Assembly: GCA_903887485.1 (NCBI GenBank)
Contig: CAISPV010000117.1
Location: forward strand, 1 to 55,588
Direction: 5' to 3'
From: an uncultured Desulfobulbaceae bacterium
Lineage (GTDB): Bacteria > Desulfobacterota > Desulfobulbia > Desulfobulbales > Desulfocapsaceae
Length of the DNA: 55,588 nucleotides
Within the stretch, counting starts at the first letter, position 1; every line of letters starts with the position of its first letter. Shown in pieces: positions 16,844 to 25,360 of the stretch. The notes beneath the pieces were generated by a model. It ran no database searches. It worked only from the letters and a program-made list of their open reading frames with translations, and was not told the origin of the DNA. Position numbers and translations under genes: made by a program.

Positions 16844-17426
16844 GGAGTCTGGTCAGGGTGTGGCAGCGCAGCCGGTGCTGCTCCGCCCGTGTTTTTGTGG
16901 TTGAGTAAACGCTATCCGTGCCCCAGGGGATATCCTGGAACAGGTTTCGGCAGATAAGACTTGAGCTTTCCTGGTGCGTTCCGATAAGGTAATAGCCGCC
17001 ATCAAAGGCTGGACCGAGGACAAGATCGCGGGTGGTCAGGGCAATAAAGGCCTCCTCCATGATCTCGGCGGTGAGATCCGGGCAGTCGGAGCCGATGAGA
17101 AGCATGCGGTGCATCCGGCCTTGGTGACGGGCAATGGCAGCCTGCATCCGACAGCCGATGTCGCCATCTGCCTGCTGCCGGTAGTGGCGGTCCGTGCCGA
17201 GCCATAAGCGCATCTGCTCCTCGGTGCCGCCGTCGTAGTGGATCTCCAGAAGATGCGGGTGGATGGCTGCCAGTCTGGTCAGTTGGGCAAGGACCCGGTG
17301 GGTCATATCCCGGTGGAGATCTGCGGCCCCATCCCGTCCCAGTGCCGGGATAAGTCGGGTTTTGCATCGTCCCGGTTCGGGATAACGGGTAAAAAGAAGA
17401 ACAAGATCGGGTGGAGCTGGCATCAT
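16785..17426 (-). CDS. DUF2064 / TIGR04282-type nucleotidyl-glycosyl transferase
   Basis: The start is placed at 17426 (MMPAPPDLVLLFTRYPEPGRCKTRL), which matches the family opening F-x-R-Y-P-x-P-G-x-x-K-T-R-L; the open frame before it is not conserved-looking. Later motifs are G-S-D-C-P-D-L and LGPAFDGGYYLIG, typical of DUF2064. The family is named rSAM/selenodomain-associated transferase 1 and resembles MobA/GlmU-type nucleotidyltransferases. It overlaps the downstream glycosyltransferase and lies divergent from the UPF0280 gene. The reaction is not established. Confidence 0.82.
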   Translation of the reverse strand: MMPAPPDLVLLFTRYPEPGRCKTRLIPALGRDGAADLHRDMTHRVLAQLTRLAAIHPHLLEIHYDGGTEEQMRLWLGTDRHYRQQADGDIGCRMQAAIARHQGRMHRMLLIGSDCPDLTAEIMEEAFIALTTRDLVLGPAFDGGYYLIGTHQESSSLICRNLFQDIPWGTDSVYSTTKTRAEQHRLRCHTLTRLHDIDTPADLRHLHHHPHPQ

Positions 17427-17460
17427 AATCGTATGGTCGGGAGTAGCAGTCAGGAAATAT

Positions 17461-18234
17461 ATGAAAGCAGGAAAACGCCTCAAAAAACCGGAATCATACC
17501 GCACCCGCACATATCGCCAGTTTCCGGATCAGACAGGACTGGTGGCAACCCAGGTGATGATTCAGGAGACTGATCTTCATATCCTGGCCACCAGGGATGT
17601 GCATGAGCGGGCAACCGAGCTTGTCCTCCAGTATCGTCTGCAGCTGGAAAATTATATTGTAAAGCATCCACTGTTTTTAGCAACGCTTGATCCCATGCCC
17701 ATGGATTTTCTGGCGCCGCCCCTGGTACGAGAGATGCTTACCGCTGCTCAGCAGGCAGGGGTTGGCCCCATGGCCGCTGTGGCCGGCGCCATTGCCGAGT
17801 TTGTCGGCAAGGCGCTGGCGGCCGAGGGGGTTGAAGAGATTATTGTCGAAAATGGCGGGGATATCTATGTGCAGCGGCTCAAGGAGTGTTCGGTGGCCAT
17901 CTTTGCCGGGCAGTCGCCACTCAGTTACAAGGTTGGGCTGCGTCTGCTTCCTGCCCAGATGCCGGTCGGGGTCTGTACCTCATCAGGGACTGTGGGCCAT
18001 TCGCTCAGTTTCGGCAAGGCCGATGCGGTGACCGTGGTGGCCAGATCAACGGCCCTGGCCGATGCCATGGCCACCTGTATCGGCAATGAGGTGGGCACAA
18101 CGCTCAGTGCCAAGGCAGGTGTTGAGCGGGCGCTGGCCAAGGCCAGGGAGATCGAGGGCATCGAAGGGGCGGTGGTGATCTGTGGTGAGGTGATGGGGGC
18201 GATGGGCGCAGTCGAGCTGGTGCGTCTGGCATAG
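17461..18234 (+). CDS. UPF0280 protein (ApbE superfamily)
   Basis: A 257-residue protein with ApbE-like blocks: G-P-M-A-A-V-A-G-A-I-A-E, V-E-N-G-G-D-I-Y and a C-terminal S-T-A-L-A-D-A-M-A-T. In ApbE these regions bind FAD and Mg during flavinylation. UPF0280 members are shorter and uncharacterised, common in anaerobic bacteria and archaea. It stands 26 bp before the phosphomannomutase gene with no known functional link. Confidence 0.82.
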   Translation: MKAGKRLKKPESYRTRTYRQFPDQTGLVATQVMIQETDLHILATRDVHERATELVLQYRLQLENYIVKHPLFLATLDPMPMDFLAPPLVREMLTAAQQAGVGPMAAVAGAIAEFVGKALAAEGVEEIIVENGGDIYVQRLKECSVAIFAGQSPLSYKVGLRLLPAQMPVGVCTSSGTVGHSLSFGKADAVTVVARSTALADAMATCIGNEVGTTLSAKAGVERALAKAREIEGIEGAVVICGEVMGAMGAVELVRLA

Positions 18235-18260
18235 TAATTCAGTAAAAGGGGAACAAACCG

Positions 18261-19637
18261 ATGGAACCAATTCCAACCATCCCGGCCTGTTTCAAGGCCT
18301 ATGACATCCGGGGCCGGGTGCCGGATGAACTCAATCCGCAGCTGGCCCGAGACATAGGCCGCGCCTTTGCCGCCGTATTTGCGCCGCGGAAGATGGTGAT
18401 TGGCCGTGATATCCGCCTGAGCAGTGCATCACTGACCGAGGCCCTGATCTCCGGGTTGCTGGAATCAGGAGTCGATGTCCTCGATTTGGGTCTGTGCGGC
18501 ACCGAGGAGATCTATCATGCTGCCTTCAGTCTGGAGCAGGCGGGGGTGGATGGCGGTATTGTGGTCACCGCCAGTCATAATCCAGCGGATTATAACGGCA
18601 TGAAGTTTGTGACGGTCGGGGCGCGGCCGGTGACCGGGGAGTCGGGGCTTAAAAAGATGGCGGAGATGATCGTCAACGGCCGGCTGCCGGAGCTGCGGGC
18701 GACGCAAGGACAGCGGAGCAGCGTTGCCGGTAAGGAGAGCTATATCCAGCACCTCCTTGGCTATGTGGATTTGGCCGCGCTGAAACCCCTGAAACTGGTG
18801 GTCAACAGCGGCAACGGTTGCGCCGGGGCGGTAATTGATCTGCTGGAGCCGTATCTGCCCTTTACCTTTATCAAGATCCATCACCAGTCGGACGGCACTT
18901 TTCCCCATGGCGTCCCCAATCCCTTGCTCCCCGAAAAACGGGAGGAGACCGCCCGGCTGGTGCGTGAGCACGGGGCCGATCTGGGCATTGCCTGGGATGG
19001 TGATTTTGATCGCTGTTTTTTTTGGGACGCCGAGGGCAATTTTATTGAGGGCTATTATATCGTCGGTCTGCTGGCCCTGGAACTCCTGACCCAGGAACCG
19101 AATGGTAAGATCCTCCATGATCCACGTCTGGTTTGGAATACGCAGGAGCTGGTGCGGGGTGCAGGCGGTATCCCGGTGATGACCCGGACCGGTCATGCCT
19201 TTATCAAGGAGCGGATGCGTCAGGAAGACGCGATCTACGGCGGCGAGATGTCCGCCCATCATTATTTTCGGGATTTCGGCTACTGTGACTCGGGGATGAT
19301 CCCCTGGCTGCTGATCTGCTCACTTCTTTCCAGAAAGAATGCAACACTCACCAGTCTGGTGCAGGATCGGATGGCGGCCTATCCGGTCTCAGGTGAGATC
19401 AACAGCGTGGTCGATGACCCGGATGCGGCCATTGCCCGGGTCAAGGCCCGATTTGCACAGGGGGAAGAAGATGACACCGACGGTCTGAGTGTGACTTTTC
19501 CCGACTTCCGGTTTAATATCCGCAAGTCCAATACCGAACCGCTGCTCCGACTCAACGTGGAGAGCCGCCATGATCCTGTTCTGCTGGCCAAAAAAACTAA
19601 AGAGCTGCTGGCTCTGATCAGGAAGAACAAAGAGTAG
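18261..19637 (+). CDS. manB: Phosphomannomutase / phosphoglucomutase
   Basis: Interconverts hexose-6-phosphate and hexose-1-phosphate. The phosphoserine loop TASHNP is at 103-108 (Ser105), the Mg-binding D-G-D-F-D-R at about 245-250, the sugar-binding GGEMSAHH at about 328-335, and the phosphate-binding R-x-S-N-T-E-P at about 425. At 458 residues it matches AlgC/ManB. AAGGGG lies upstream of the ATG. It is followed by manC, giving the mannose-6-P to GDP-mannose route for surface polysaccharide. Confidence 0.92.
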   Translation: MEPIPTIPACFKAYDIRGRVPDELNPQLARDIGRAFAAVFAPRKMVIGRDIRLSSASLTEALISGLLESGVDVLDLGLCGTEEIYHAAFSLEQAGVDGGIVVTASHNPADYNGMKFVTVGARPVTGESGLKKMAEMIVNGRLPELRATQGQRSSVAGKESYIQHLLGYVDLAALKPLKLVVNSGNGCAGAVIDLLEPYLPFTFIKIHHQSDGTFPHGVPNPLLPEKREETARLVREHGADLGIAWDGDFDRCFFWDAEGNFIEGYYIVGLLALELLTQEPNGKILHDPRLVWNTQELVRGAGGIPVMTRTGHAFIKERMRQEDAIYGGEMSAHHYFRDFGYCDSGMIPWLLICSLLSRKNATLTSLVQDRMAAYPVSGEINSVVDDPDAAIARVKARFAQGEEDDTDGLSVTFPDFRFNIRKSNTEPLLRLNVESRHDPVLLAKKTKELLALIRKNKE

Positions 19638-19684
19638 AAAGGATAATGTTCAAAGTTGATAGCCAATTTTAAGGAGAACATACC

Positions 19685-21121
19685 ATGGTTAAAATCCAAC
19701 CCGTAATCCTGGCCGGTGGTACCGGTTCCAGGTTGTGGCCCCTGTCGCGGGAGCTTTATCCCAAACAGCTCCTGCAGTTGATTGATGAGACGTCCCTGCT
19801 CCAGACCACGGTGCTGCGGGTCTGTCAACTGGCCGATGTCCTTCCTCCGGTGGTGGTGGTGGGCGAGGAACATCGTTTTATCACCCGCAGTCAGATTGAT
19901 GCCCTGGCCGTTGCTGCAAATTATTCTATCCTGCTTGAACCCATTGGCCGCAATACCGCACCTGCGGTGTGCGGGGCCGTGGAGTTCTGCGCCCTGACAG
20001 ACGATGAAGATACTATTCTTCTGGTACTGCCTGCTGATCATCTGATCCTGCGGCAGGAAGAATTTGCCAAGGCGGTACGACAGGCGGCGGAGCTCGCGGC
20101 TGCAGGGGCTATTGTCACCTTCGGCATTGAACCGCAGAGTCCGGAAACAGGGTATGGGTATATAGAGCGGGGCGAGGGCAGTTCTGTTCTCTCATTTAAG
20201 GAAAAACCTGATCTGGCCACGGCCATGGCTTATGTGCAGAGTGGAAATTACTTCTGGAATAGCGGGATGTTTGCTTTTTCCATCAAGACCTTTCGCGCCG
20301 AGATGGAGATCCATGCCCCAGAGATGCTCGCGGCCATGGCCGAAGCTGTTTGTCATGGTACGCGGGATGGAAAATTTTATCGCCTGGATAGCACTGCCAT
20401 GGCCGCATCCCCCAGTGACTCCATTGATTATGCCTTGATGGAAAAGACTGATAAGGCTGCGGTAGTGGCGGCCAATCTTGACTGGAGTGATATCGGTTCC
20501 TGGAAGGCGTTGTGGGATGTGTCCAGCAAGGATGAGCGGGGTAATGTCAGCACCGGGGATGTGATCCTTGAAGATACCAAAAATTGTCTGGTCCGTTCGG
20601 AAAGTAAGCTGGTGGCAACCGTAGGCCTCGAAGACACGCTGGTGGTTGAGACTGCGGATGCGGTTCTGGTGGCGCCTCTGTCGCGGTCCCAGGATGTGAA
20701 AAAGATTGTGACCCGCCTGCAGAAGAAACAGCGTGATGAATTCCGGTTTCACCGGACGGTTTTTCGTCCATGGGGCAGTTATACGGTACTTGAACAGCAG
20801 CCGCGGTATCAGATTAAACGGATAACGGTCTATCCAGGGGAAAAACTGTCCCTGCAGATGCATCATCATCGGCATGAACACTGGGTGATTGTTACCGGAA
20901 TTGCCCAGATCACCAATGGTGAGGAGATCTTTCTGTTGCATGAGAACCAGTCCACCTATATCCCGGCCGGCGTTCAGCATAGGCTGGAGAATCCAGGAGT
21001 TATCGCCCTGGAGCTCATAGAGGTGCAGAATGGCAGCTATCTGGGTGAGGACGATATCGTCCGCTTTGATGATGATTATGGCCGGGGAGCTGCCGGGAAA
21101 CAGGTGACGGAGGACAGTTGA
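19685..21121 (+). CDS. manC: Mannose-1-phosphate guanylyltransferase / mannose-6-phosphate isomerase
   Basis: Bifunctional GDP-mannose enzyme. The N-terminal nucleotidyltransferase domain (about 1-340) opens with L-A-G-G-T-G-S-R-L-W-P-L-S-R and contains the F-x-E-K-P and N-S-G-M-F motifs. The C-terminal type II PMI cupin (about 350-470) carries R-P-W-G-S-Y, the metal-binding L-Q-M-H-H-H-R-H-E-H-W and P-x-G-x-Q-H-R-L-E-N. The 478-residue length is standard. AAGGAGA precedes the ATG. It forms an operon with manB. Confidence 0.95.
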   Translation: MVKIQPVILAGGTGSRLWPLSRELYPKQLLQLIDETSLLQTTVLRVCQLADVLPPVVVVGEEHRFITRSQIDALAVAANYSILLEPIGRNTAPAVCGAVEFCALTDDEDTILLVLPADHLILRQEEFAKAVRQAAELAAAGAIVTFGIEPQSPETGYGYIERGEGSSVLSFKEKPDLATAMAYVQSGNYFWNSGMFAFSIKTFRAEMEIHAPEMLAAMAEAVCHGTRDGKFYRLDSTAMAASPSDSIDYALMEKTDKAAVVAANLDWSDIGSWKALWDVSSKDERGNVSTGDVILEDTKNCLVRSESKLVATVGLEDTLVVETADAVLVAPLSRSQDVKKIVTRLQKKQRDEFRFHRTVFRPWGSYTVLEQQPRYQIKRITVYPGEKLSLQMHHHRHEHWVIVTGIAQITNGEEIFLLHENQSTYIPAGVQHRLENPGVIALELIEVQNGSYLGEDDIVRFDDDYGRGAAGKQVTEDS

Positions 21122-21347
21122 GACTTATCAGTCTGTGAGTGCTCCGCCACCATTCTGCCCCGTCCTTTGTATTCTGATCTCGCTCATCCACCAAGCTCTG
21201 TCTTCTGTTGCGCCAGATATGTCGATCGTCAGATGAAACGCATGGACGGTGGCGCCTATCTGAAATAAACTTTCGTGACCGGAAAGAAATAAACAGGAAT
21301 CAAAAGAAGGTGTAATTGCAGGGGAGAGGGATTTTCTTCTTTAAATT

Positions 21348-21391
21348 ACATATTATGAGAGAGGCACCGGGGTGTCTCTCTCATAATATGT
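21348..21391. terminator. Long hairpin between convergent manC and cytochrome genes
   Basis: A 21-bp stem with one mismatch: ACATATTATGAGAGAGGCACC (21348-21368) pairs with 21371-21391 across a two-base loop. It lies in the 305-bp gap between the 3' ends of manC (plus) and the cytochrome gene (minus), fitting a bidirectional transcription stop, though T runs are short. The rest of the gap (21122-21347) shows nothing recognisable. Confidence 0.55.
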
Positions 21392-21426
21392 CCTAAGGGC
21401 GTGGAGTTTTCTGGGTAAACTCCGTA

Positions 21427-22944
21427 TCAGGGATTGGGGCCATTATGACAGCTCCAGCAACTTACTTGATAACCCGCTGGCCAGTTTTTCACTCCATATT
21501 CACCCGCATTGATGGTTTCTGCAACTTTTACCGCACTGTATGGGGTGCCGGCACTTGTTGTGCCATGACACTGGGTGCAGGTACTTTTATTGGCGCTTTG
21601 ATGGCCACTTACCCAAGTCTGGCCAATCGGGTGCATGATATCATTGTGTGGACCACCGAAGGAAGGTTGGGTTATATGGCAGACTGTGCAGGTATCAACG
21701 GTTCCGGCATGGCCTTGCAGAAGGATTGACTGGATGTTGTCATTTGGTTGCGTTGAAGGATATTCAGCATGCTGACTGCCATGGCAGGCCTGGCAATAGA
21801 TGCCCTGGTGTCCTCTAGAAAAGCGGTATAAGGTACCGCTGTTTTCACTGTGTGCCGCGTCGTGGCATTGGGCGCAACGAGGCTCATCCATCCAGGGTCT
21901 GCGTTTTGAGTTGGCTACTGCTGTGAGGTTGCCGTGACAGTCATAACAGGTTTTTCCTGCCGCAAACATGGCCCCGCGCAGACATTTTGTCTGAGCGCCG
22001 GGATGACACTTATAGCAGGTTCCTGTCATGGTCCCATCGTCAATGCCCACTGCTGCATGTCTTCCGTGGATGGCGCGGGACAGGCTGGGAAGACCAGGCT
22101 TTCCCGCAAGGCCAAGGGCATTTGAACTGTGGCAACTGGCGCAGAGTACAGGCCGTTGAGCCATGAGGCTGGTAGAGTGCTTTTGATCATGGAGTGTAAG
22201 GATGTTTTGTTTCACCTTGCCGGTGGCAATACCATGATTTGCTGAACCGTTGTCATTATGGCAGGCTGCGCAGTTCATTTCGGTAGAAACAGGGGCCACG
22301 GTCTGGGTGCTGGCTAAAATGTTGCCGTTGCCGTCCTTGGCTACAAGTTCAGCTACCTGATAGGGATAAGGTTTTGTCGGGTTGTTGTCCAGATATTCGG
22401 TGAGCGGTATTGCCTCGGCAACGAAATGGTCGCCGGCTGCGGTCATTCGTCCACTCAGGCCATTTCCTTTGAGACCAATATTGGGGGTAAGGGGTTGTGG
22501 CAGGCCAAAAAGTTTTTGTGCATATTGCCAGAAATTTGTTTTGTTATCAGATCTTGTGTTTCCAAGTATCCGATATTCAACGATAATATTGGAGGTGACA
22601 ATGGCGGGTCCGTCACCACGGTGAATAACCTGCGCCAAGAGGGTGTTGTAAGGGGGGAGAACTGAAAAATCTTCATAGCTGGGATCCATGCAATGCATCC
22701 CCAGTTCATTCCAGGCAATGAGGGTGTATTGGCCATTCCCTTTTGGCGGGCTCCCTATCCCAGGAGGATTGGGAGAATGATTGATAATTGCGGGAAGAAA
22801 GAGAAGCATGCTGGACTTGGGCTGGGCTTCAGTAATGCCGGGTAGGGTTAAAAGGCAGATGATGCCAAGAACAGGTAGAGTGACGAGTTTTTTCATTTGC
22901 ACAAAGTATTTCAAGAGATTGTTTTTTTTGCTACTTATGCCCAT
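21427..22944 (-). CDS. Exported multiheme c-type cytochrome (nine CXXCH)
   Basis: The ATG at 22944 has an excellent AAGGAG six bases upstream. A signal peptide (hydrophobic MKKLVTLPVLGIICLLTLPG, residues 17-36, cleavage near TEA-Q) precedes a non-heme domain of about 190 residues and then nine CXXCH haem c sites between roughly residue 215 and the C-terminus: CAACH, CASCH, CYKCH, CYDCH, CAQCH, CQACH, CTVCH, CTQCH and CWSCH. It should be a periplasmic or surface electron carrier. No partner reductase, porin or membrane quinol oxidase is next to it, so the redox partner is unknown. Confidence 0.85.
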   Translation of the reverse strand: MGISSKKNNLLKYFVQMKKLVTLPVLGIICLLTLPGITEAQPKSSMLLFLPAIINHSPNPPGIGSPPKGNGQYTLIAWNELGMHCMDPSYEDFSVLPPYNTLLAQVIHRGDGPAIVTSNIIVEYRILGNTRSDNKTNFWQYAQKLFGLPQPLTPNIGLKGNGLSGRMTAAGDHFVAEAIPLTEYLDNNPTKPYPYQVAELVAKDGNGNILASTQTVAPVSTEMNCAACHNDNGSANHGIATGKVKQNILTLHDQKHSTSLMAQRPVLCASCHSSNALGLAGKPGLPSLSRAIHGRHAAVGIDDGTMTGTCYKCHPGAQTKCLRGAMFAAGKTCYDCHGNLTAVANSKRRPWMDEPRCAQCHDAAHSENSGTLYRFSRGHQGIYCQACHGSQHAEYPSTQPNDNIQSILLQGHAGTVDTCTVCHITQPSFGGPHNDIMHPIGQTWVSGHQSANKSTCTQCHGTTSAGTPYSAVKVAETINAGEYGVKNWPAGYQVSCWSCHNGPNP

Positions 22945-23176
22945 GATGTGCTCCTTTTGTTTGTCGTGCCGTTATGGCAGTTATTCAATACATCTGATTC
23001 AGATATCTTTTTAAGGAATCTGTTCAAGGCAAAGAATGATATTTATTCTCATTTTAACCAAAATAAGATGAAAGTCTGATTATTGCAAGGGGTAAAGGTC
23101 GATTTTATTTATTGGCTGCAATAATCAGTTTATTATAAGGTGGAGAGTTTGGCGCCAGGGAGGATGGAGAGCAAGC

Positions 23177-23216
23177 AAAAAAACGTTTCTACCTACGCAG
23201 GCAGAAACGTTTTTTT
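23177..23216 (-). terminator. Rho-independent terminator of the metV operon
   Basis: AAAAAAACGTTTCT (23177-23190) pairs with AGAAACGTTTTTTT (23203-23216) around a 12-nt loop. On the minus strand the right side ends in a run of T, about 115 bp after the metV stop. It is symmetrical enough to act on both strands. The remainder of the 386-bp gap 22945-23330 is AT-rich with no gene recognised. Confidence 0.75.
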
Positions 23217-23330
23217 TAGAAAAAGTTGTGGAGGTTTATTGCAGAATTGTATTTCCGGTCCCCTGAATGAAAAAAACTGATTCTGTAATATTCCCTCATG
23301 TCAGATCGCTTTGACTGTGTTTTTATAACC

Positions 23331-24002
23331 TTACGAAATCATCAGGTCGGCACGTACGGTCTTGCGAGGGCCGCCATGTCCGGTTGTTGACCAGTCACGG
23401 ATGGGGGCGATTGCCTCCATCTGTGACTGACGTCCAAAACTTCCCAGGCGGTCATGGATGGACTGCCAGATACATTCGGTATTCTTGTTAATCTCACATC
23501 GGCCACCCACCGATCCGCCGCAAGGGCCGTTCATCAGACTCTTGGCGCAACGGGCCACAGGACAGAGTCCGCCGGTGAGATGGAGGACGCAGTTGCCGCA
23601 ACCGGCGCATTGTTCCGTCCAGATTCCCTGCTCGGCTGATCCGCCAAAGAAGGTGGTGTTCAGTGCCGGATAGACCATGGTCTCCTTGCGCAGATTGGCA
23701 ATGAAGTTGACGCCGACTCCACAGGCCGTGGAGACAATGGCATCGTATTGACCTTTCCACTCATCTATGGTGTCAATATATTCCTTGTCGCACTGTCTGA
23801 CCAGACTGCCCTCAATGACCTGAATGGTCTTGCCCTCTTTCTTCATGCCCAGACGGATCAGGGAAGCCAAGGCCGCCGCCTCGCGCTCGCCACCGGCGGA
23901 ACAGACGGTGACGCAACCGCGACAGGCCAGAACCAGAACTCTGGAGCAATCTTTTACCATTTCTATAATTTCAGCCATCGGCTTACGTTCTGCGACAATC
24001 AT
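23331..24002 (-). CDS. metV: Methylene-THF reductase C-terminal-domain protein MetV
   Basis: A 223-residue protein of the MTHFR_C family with cysteine-rich blocks: C-R-G-C-V-T-V-C-S-A-G-G near the start, T-A-C-G-V-G-V-N, C-A-G-C-G-N-C-V and N-G-P-C-G-G-S. In acetogens and sulfate reducers MetV carries Fe-S/zinc sites and partners MetF, the flavoprotein reducing methylene-tetrahydrofolate in the Wood-Ljungdahl pathway. MetF is not adjacent. It is third of a minus-strand operon behind hdrC-like and mvhD-like genes, which implies electron delivery to or from a heterodisulfide-reductase-type module. Confidence 0.85.
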   Translation of the reverse strand: MIVAERKPMAEIIEMVKDCSRVLVLACRGCVTVCSAGGEREAAALASLIRLGMKKEGKTIQVIEGSLVRQCDKEYIDTIDEWKGQYDAIVSTACGVGVNFIANLRKETMVYPALNTTFFGGSAEQGIWTEQCAGCGNCVLHLTGGLCPVARCAKSLMNGPCGGSVGGRCEINKNTECIWQSIHDRLGSFGRQSQMEAIAPIRDWSTTGHGGPRKTVRADLMIS

Positions 24003-24020
24003 CCTCTATTCTCCCTGATT

Positions 24021-24434
24021 TCAACTCTGAAAAGGACTTGGGCCAAGGGTACGGATCTTTTTATCCATTGCCACCCCAGCGGCCACAAATTCCGGGTGCA
24101 GCCCGCGGGGAAGATGGAACATCTCAATCCTTCCACTCTCAACATCGAGCTCTTCCAGGGCTTTTTTTACTGCCGCCACCCTTTTGGCAGCCCTGACACT
24201 TCCCTTGACATTGTGACAGCCATCCACCGGACAACCAACCACATAGACGCCATCGGCCCCGTCTTCAAAGGCCTGCAACAGGGTTGTCACCTGTACTTTT
24301 CCGGTACAGGGAACCCTGACCAAGGTAATGGTTGCGGGGAAACCAAGCTGCTGCAATTCTTTTCCCTTTTCAGCGCAACTCTGCTGTGACGCGTAATGAC
24401 AACTGAACAGGGTTATCTTTGGTTCAAAACTCAT
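24021..24434 (-). CDS. mvhD: MvhD-type hydrogenase iron-sulfur subunit
   Basis: A 137-residue MvhD-family protein with the cysteine blocks S-C-H-Y-A-x-x-x-x-C-A-E, V-P-C-T-G-K-V and V-V-G-C-P-V-D-G-C-H-N. MvhD holds a [2Fe-2S] cluster and passes electrons from a hydrogenase or formate dehydrogenase to HdrA. Here no hdrA or hydrogenase gene is adjacent; the fused ferredoxin of the upstream HdrC-like protein is the obvious contact. It starts 49 bp after hdrC and ends 18 bp before metV. Confidence 0.85.
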   Translation of the reverse strand: MSFEPKITLFSCHYASQQSCAEKGKELQQLGFPATITLVRVPCTGKVQVTTLLQAFEDGADGVYVVGCPVDGCHNVKGSVRAAKRVAAVKKALEELDVESGRIEMFHLPRGLHPEFVAAGVAMDKKIRTLGPSPFQS

Positions 24435-24483
24435 TTTATATTCCTCGTCTTCATCAACGACTTTCGCGCACGTAGCCTCCTGC

Positions 24484-25056
24484 TTAAACTCCGCAGGCCG
24501 CGATTAACCGCGCATCTTCAGATTCATTCAGTCTGATTGCCCGGGCTGGACACTCCTCAACGCAGATCCCGCAGGCCCTGCATGCCTCAACATCAATGAC
24601 TGCCACTCCCTGTTTATCAATCCTGGGAATTGACCAGGGACAGACGCGGACACAGGTGAGACAGGCGACACAGAGATCCCGTTCCACCTGGGCGGCCTTG
24701 CCCTTGTCAATCAGGTCCTGTTCGCTCACATAGCCTTCTTGCAGGGCCAGCTTGGCCAGGGCGCCCATGATCTCGGCAAAACGCACATCCTGCGGGCAGA
24801 CAAAGATACAGGATTTGCACCCGGAACAGTACCAGAGAAAATCGGAACCCAGCAAGCGATCCTTCATCCCCATGCGGATCATGTGGATAATCTTTCGCGG
24901 ATCAAACTCAGGAATGGCCTGACTGACTGGGCATATGCCGCTGCACGCCCCGCACGAAAAACAACTGTTCAGATGTTCGCCGCCTGGAACAGCAATAACC
25001 TCGCTGTTGAAGGCAGGATTAAGTGTACTGGCTTTTGTACTGGCTGGTTTTCCCAT
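24484..25056 (-). CDS. hdrC: HdrC-like protein with added two-cluster ferredoxin domain
   Basis: Four [4Fe-4S] motifs are visible. Cys32/35/38/42 and Cys77/80/83/87 make the HdrC-type pair in the first 100 residues. Cys129/132/135/139 and Cys159/162/165/169 make a C-terminal ferredoxin of the kind usually found at the end of HdrA. The total is 190 residues. The architecture suggests a compact electron wire replacing HdrA as docking partner for MvhD. It is first of the operon hdrC-mvhD-metV, with a promoter candidate at 25167-25195. Confidence 0.82.
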   Translation of the reverse strand: MGKPASTKASTLNPAFNSEVIAVPGGEHLNSCFSCGACSGICPVSQAIPEFDPRKIIHMIRMGMKDRLLGSDFLWYCSGCKSCIFVCPQDVRFAEIMGALAKLALQEGYVSEQDLIDKGKAAQVERDLCVACLTCVRVCPWSIPRIDKQGVAVIDVEACRACGICVEECPARAIRLNESEDARLIAACGV

Positions 25057-25166
25057 TTTGACAACCTAATTTGGCAATTCTTGCTTTTCTTCTTTCTTTT
25101 TCAAGCAGTGAAAAGAGAAAAAATCCTGACACCACGTTGACTGATACATTTCATAAAAGAAATTTA

Positions 25167-25195
25167 TATCTACTTGAACAAGCCTTATTTGTCAA
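25167..25195 (-). promoter_or_regulatory. Sigma-70-type promoter for hdrC-mvhD-metV
   Basis: On the minus strand TTGACA (25195-25190) is followed after 17 bp by TAGATA (25172-25167), about 110 bp upstream of the hdrC ATG. The -35 is perfect; the -10 matches three of six. Confidence 0.45.
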
Positions 25196-25286
25196 CAGGG
25201 GAAAAACCATTATTAACTGATATCAGCAAGCCTTTGGTGAAGTTTTTTGCTTCAGGAGAGTGGCGCTACGCATGCTCATTAAGTCC

Positions 25287-25315
25287 TTGACTTTGCCCTT
25301 GCGGCAGACCATAAA
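25287..25315 (+). promoter_or_regulatory. Sigma-70-type promoter for hpt
   Basis: TTGACT (25287-25292) and CATAAA (25310-25315) are spaced by 17 bp, about 45 bp before the hpt ATG. This and the divergent promoter at 25167-25195 account for the 304-bp gap 25057-25360. Confidence 0.42.
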
Positions 25316-25360
25316 GAAGAAGGAATTCAGAGAATAAACAGAAAATTATAGGGGTATGGT

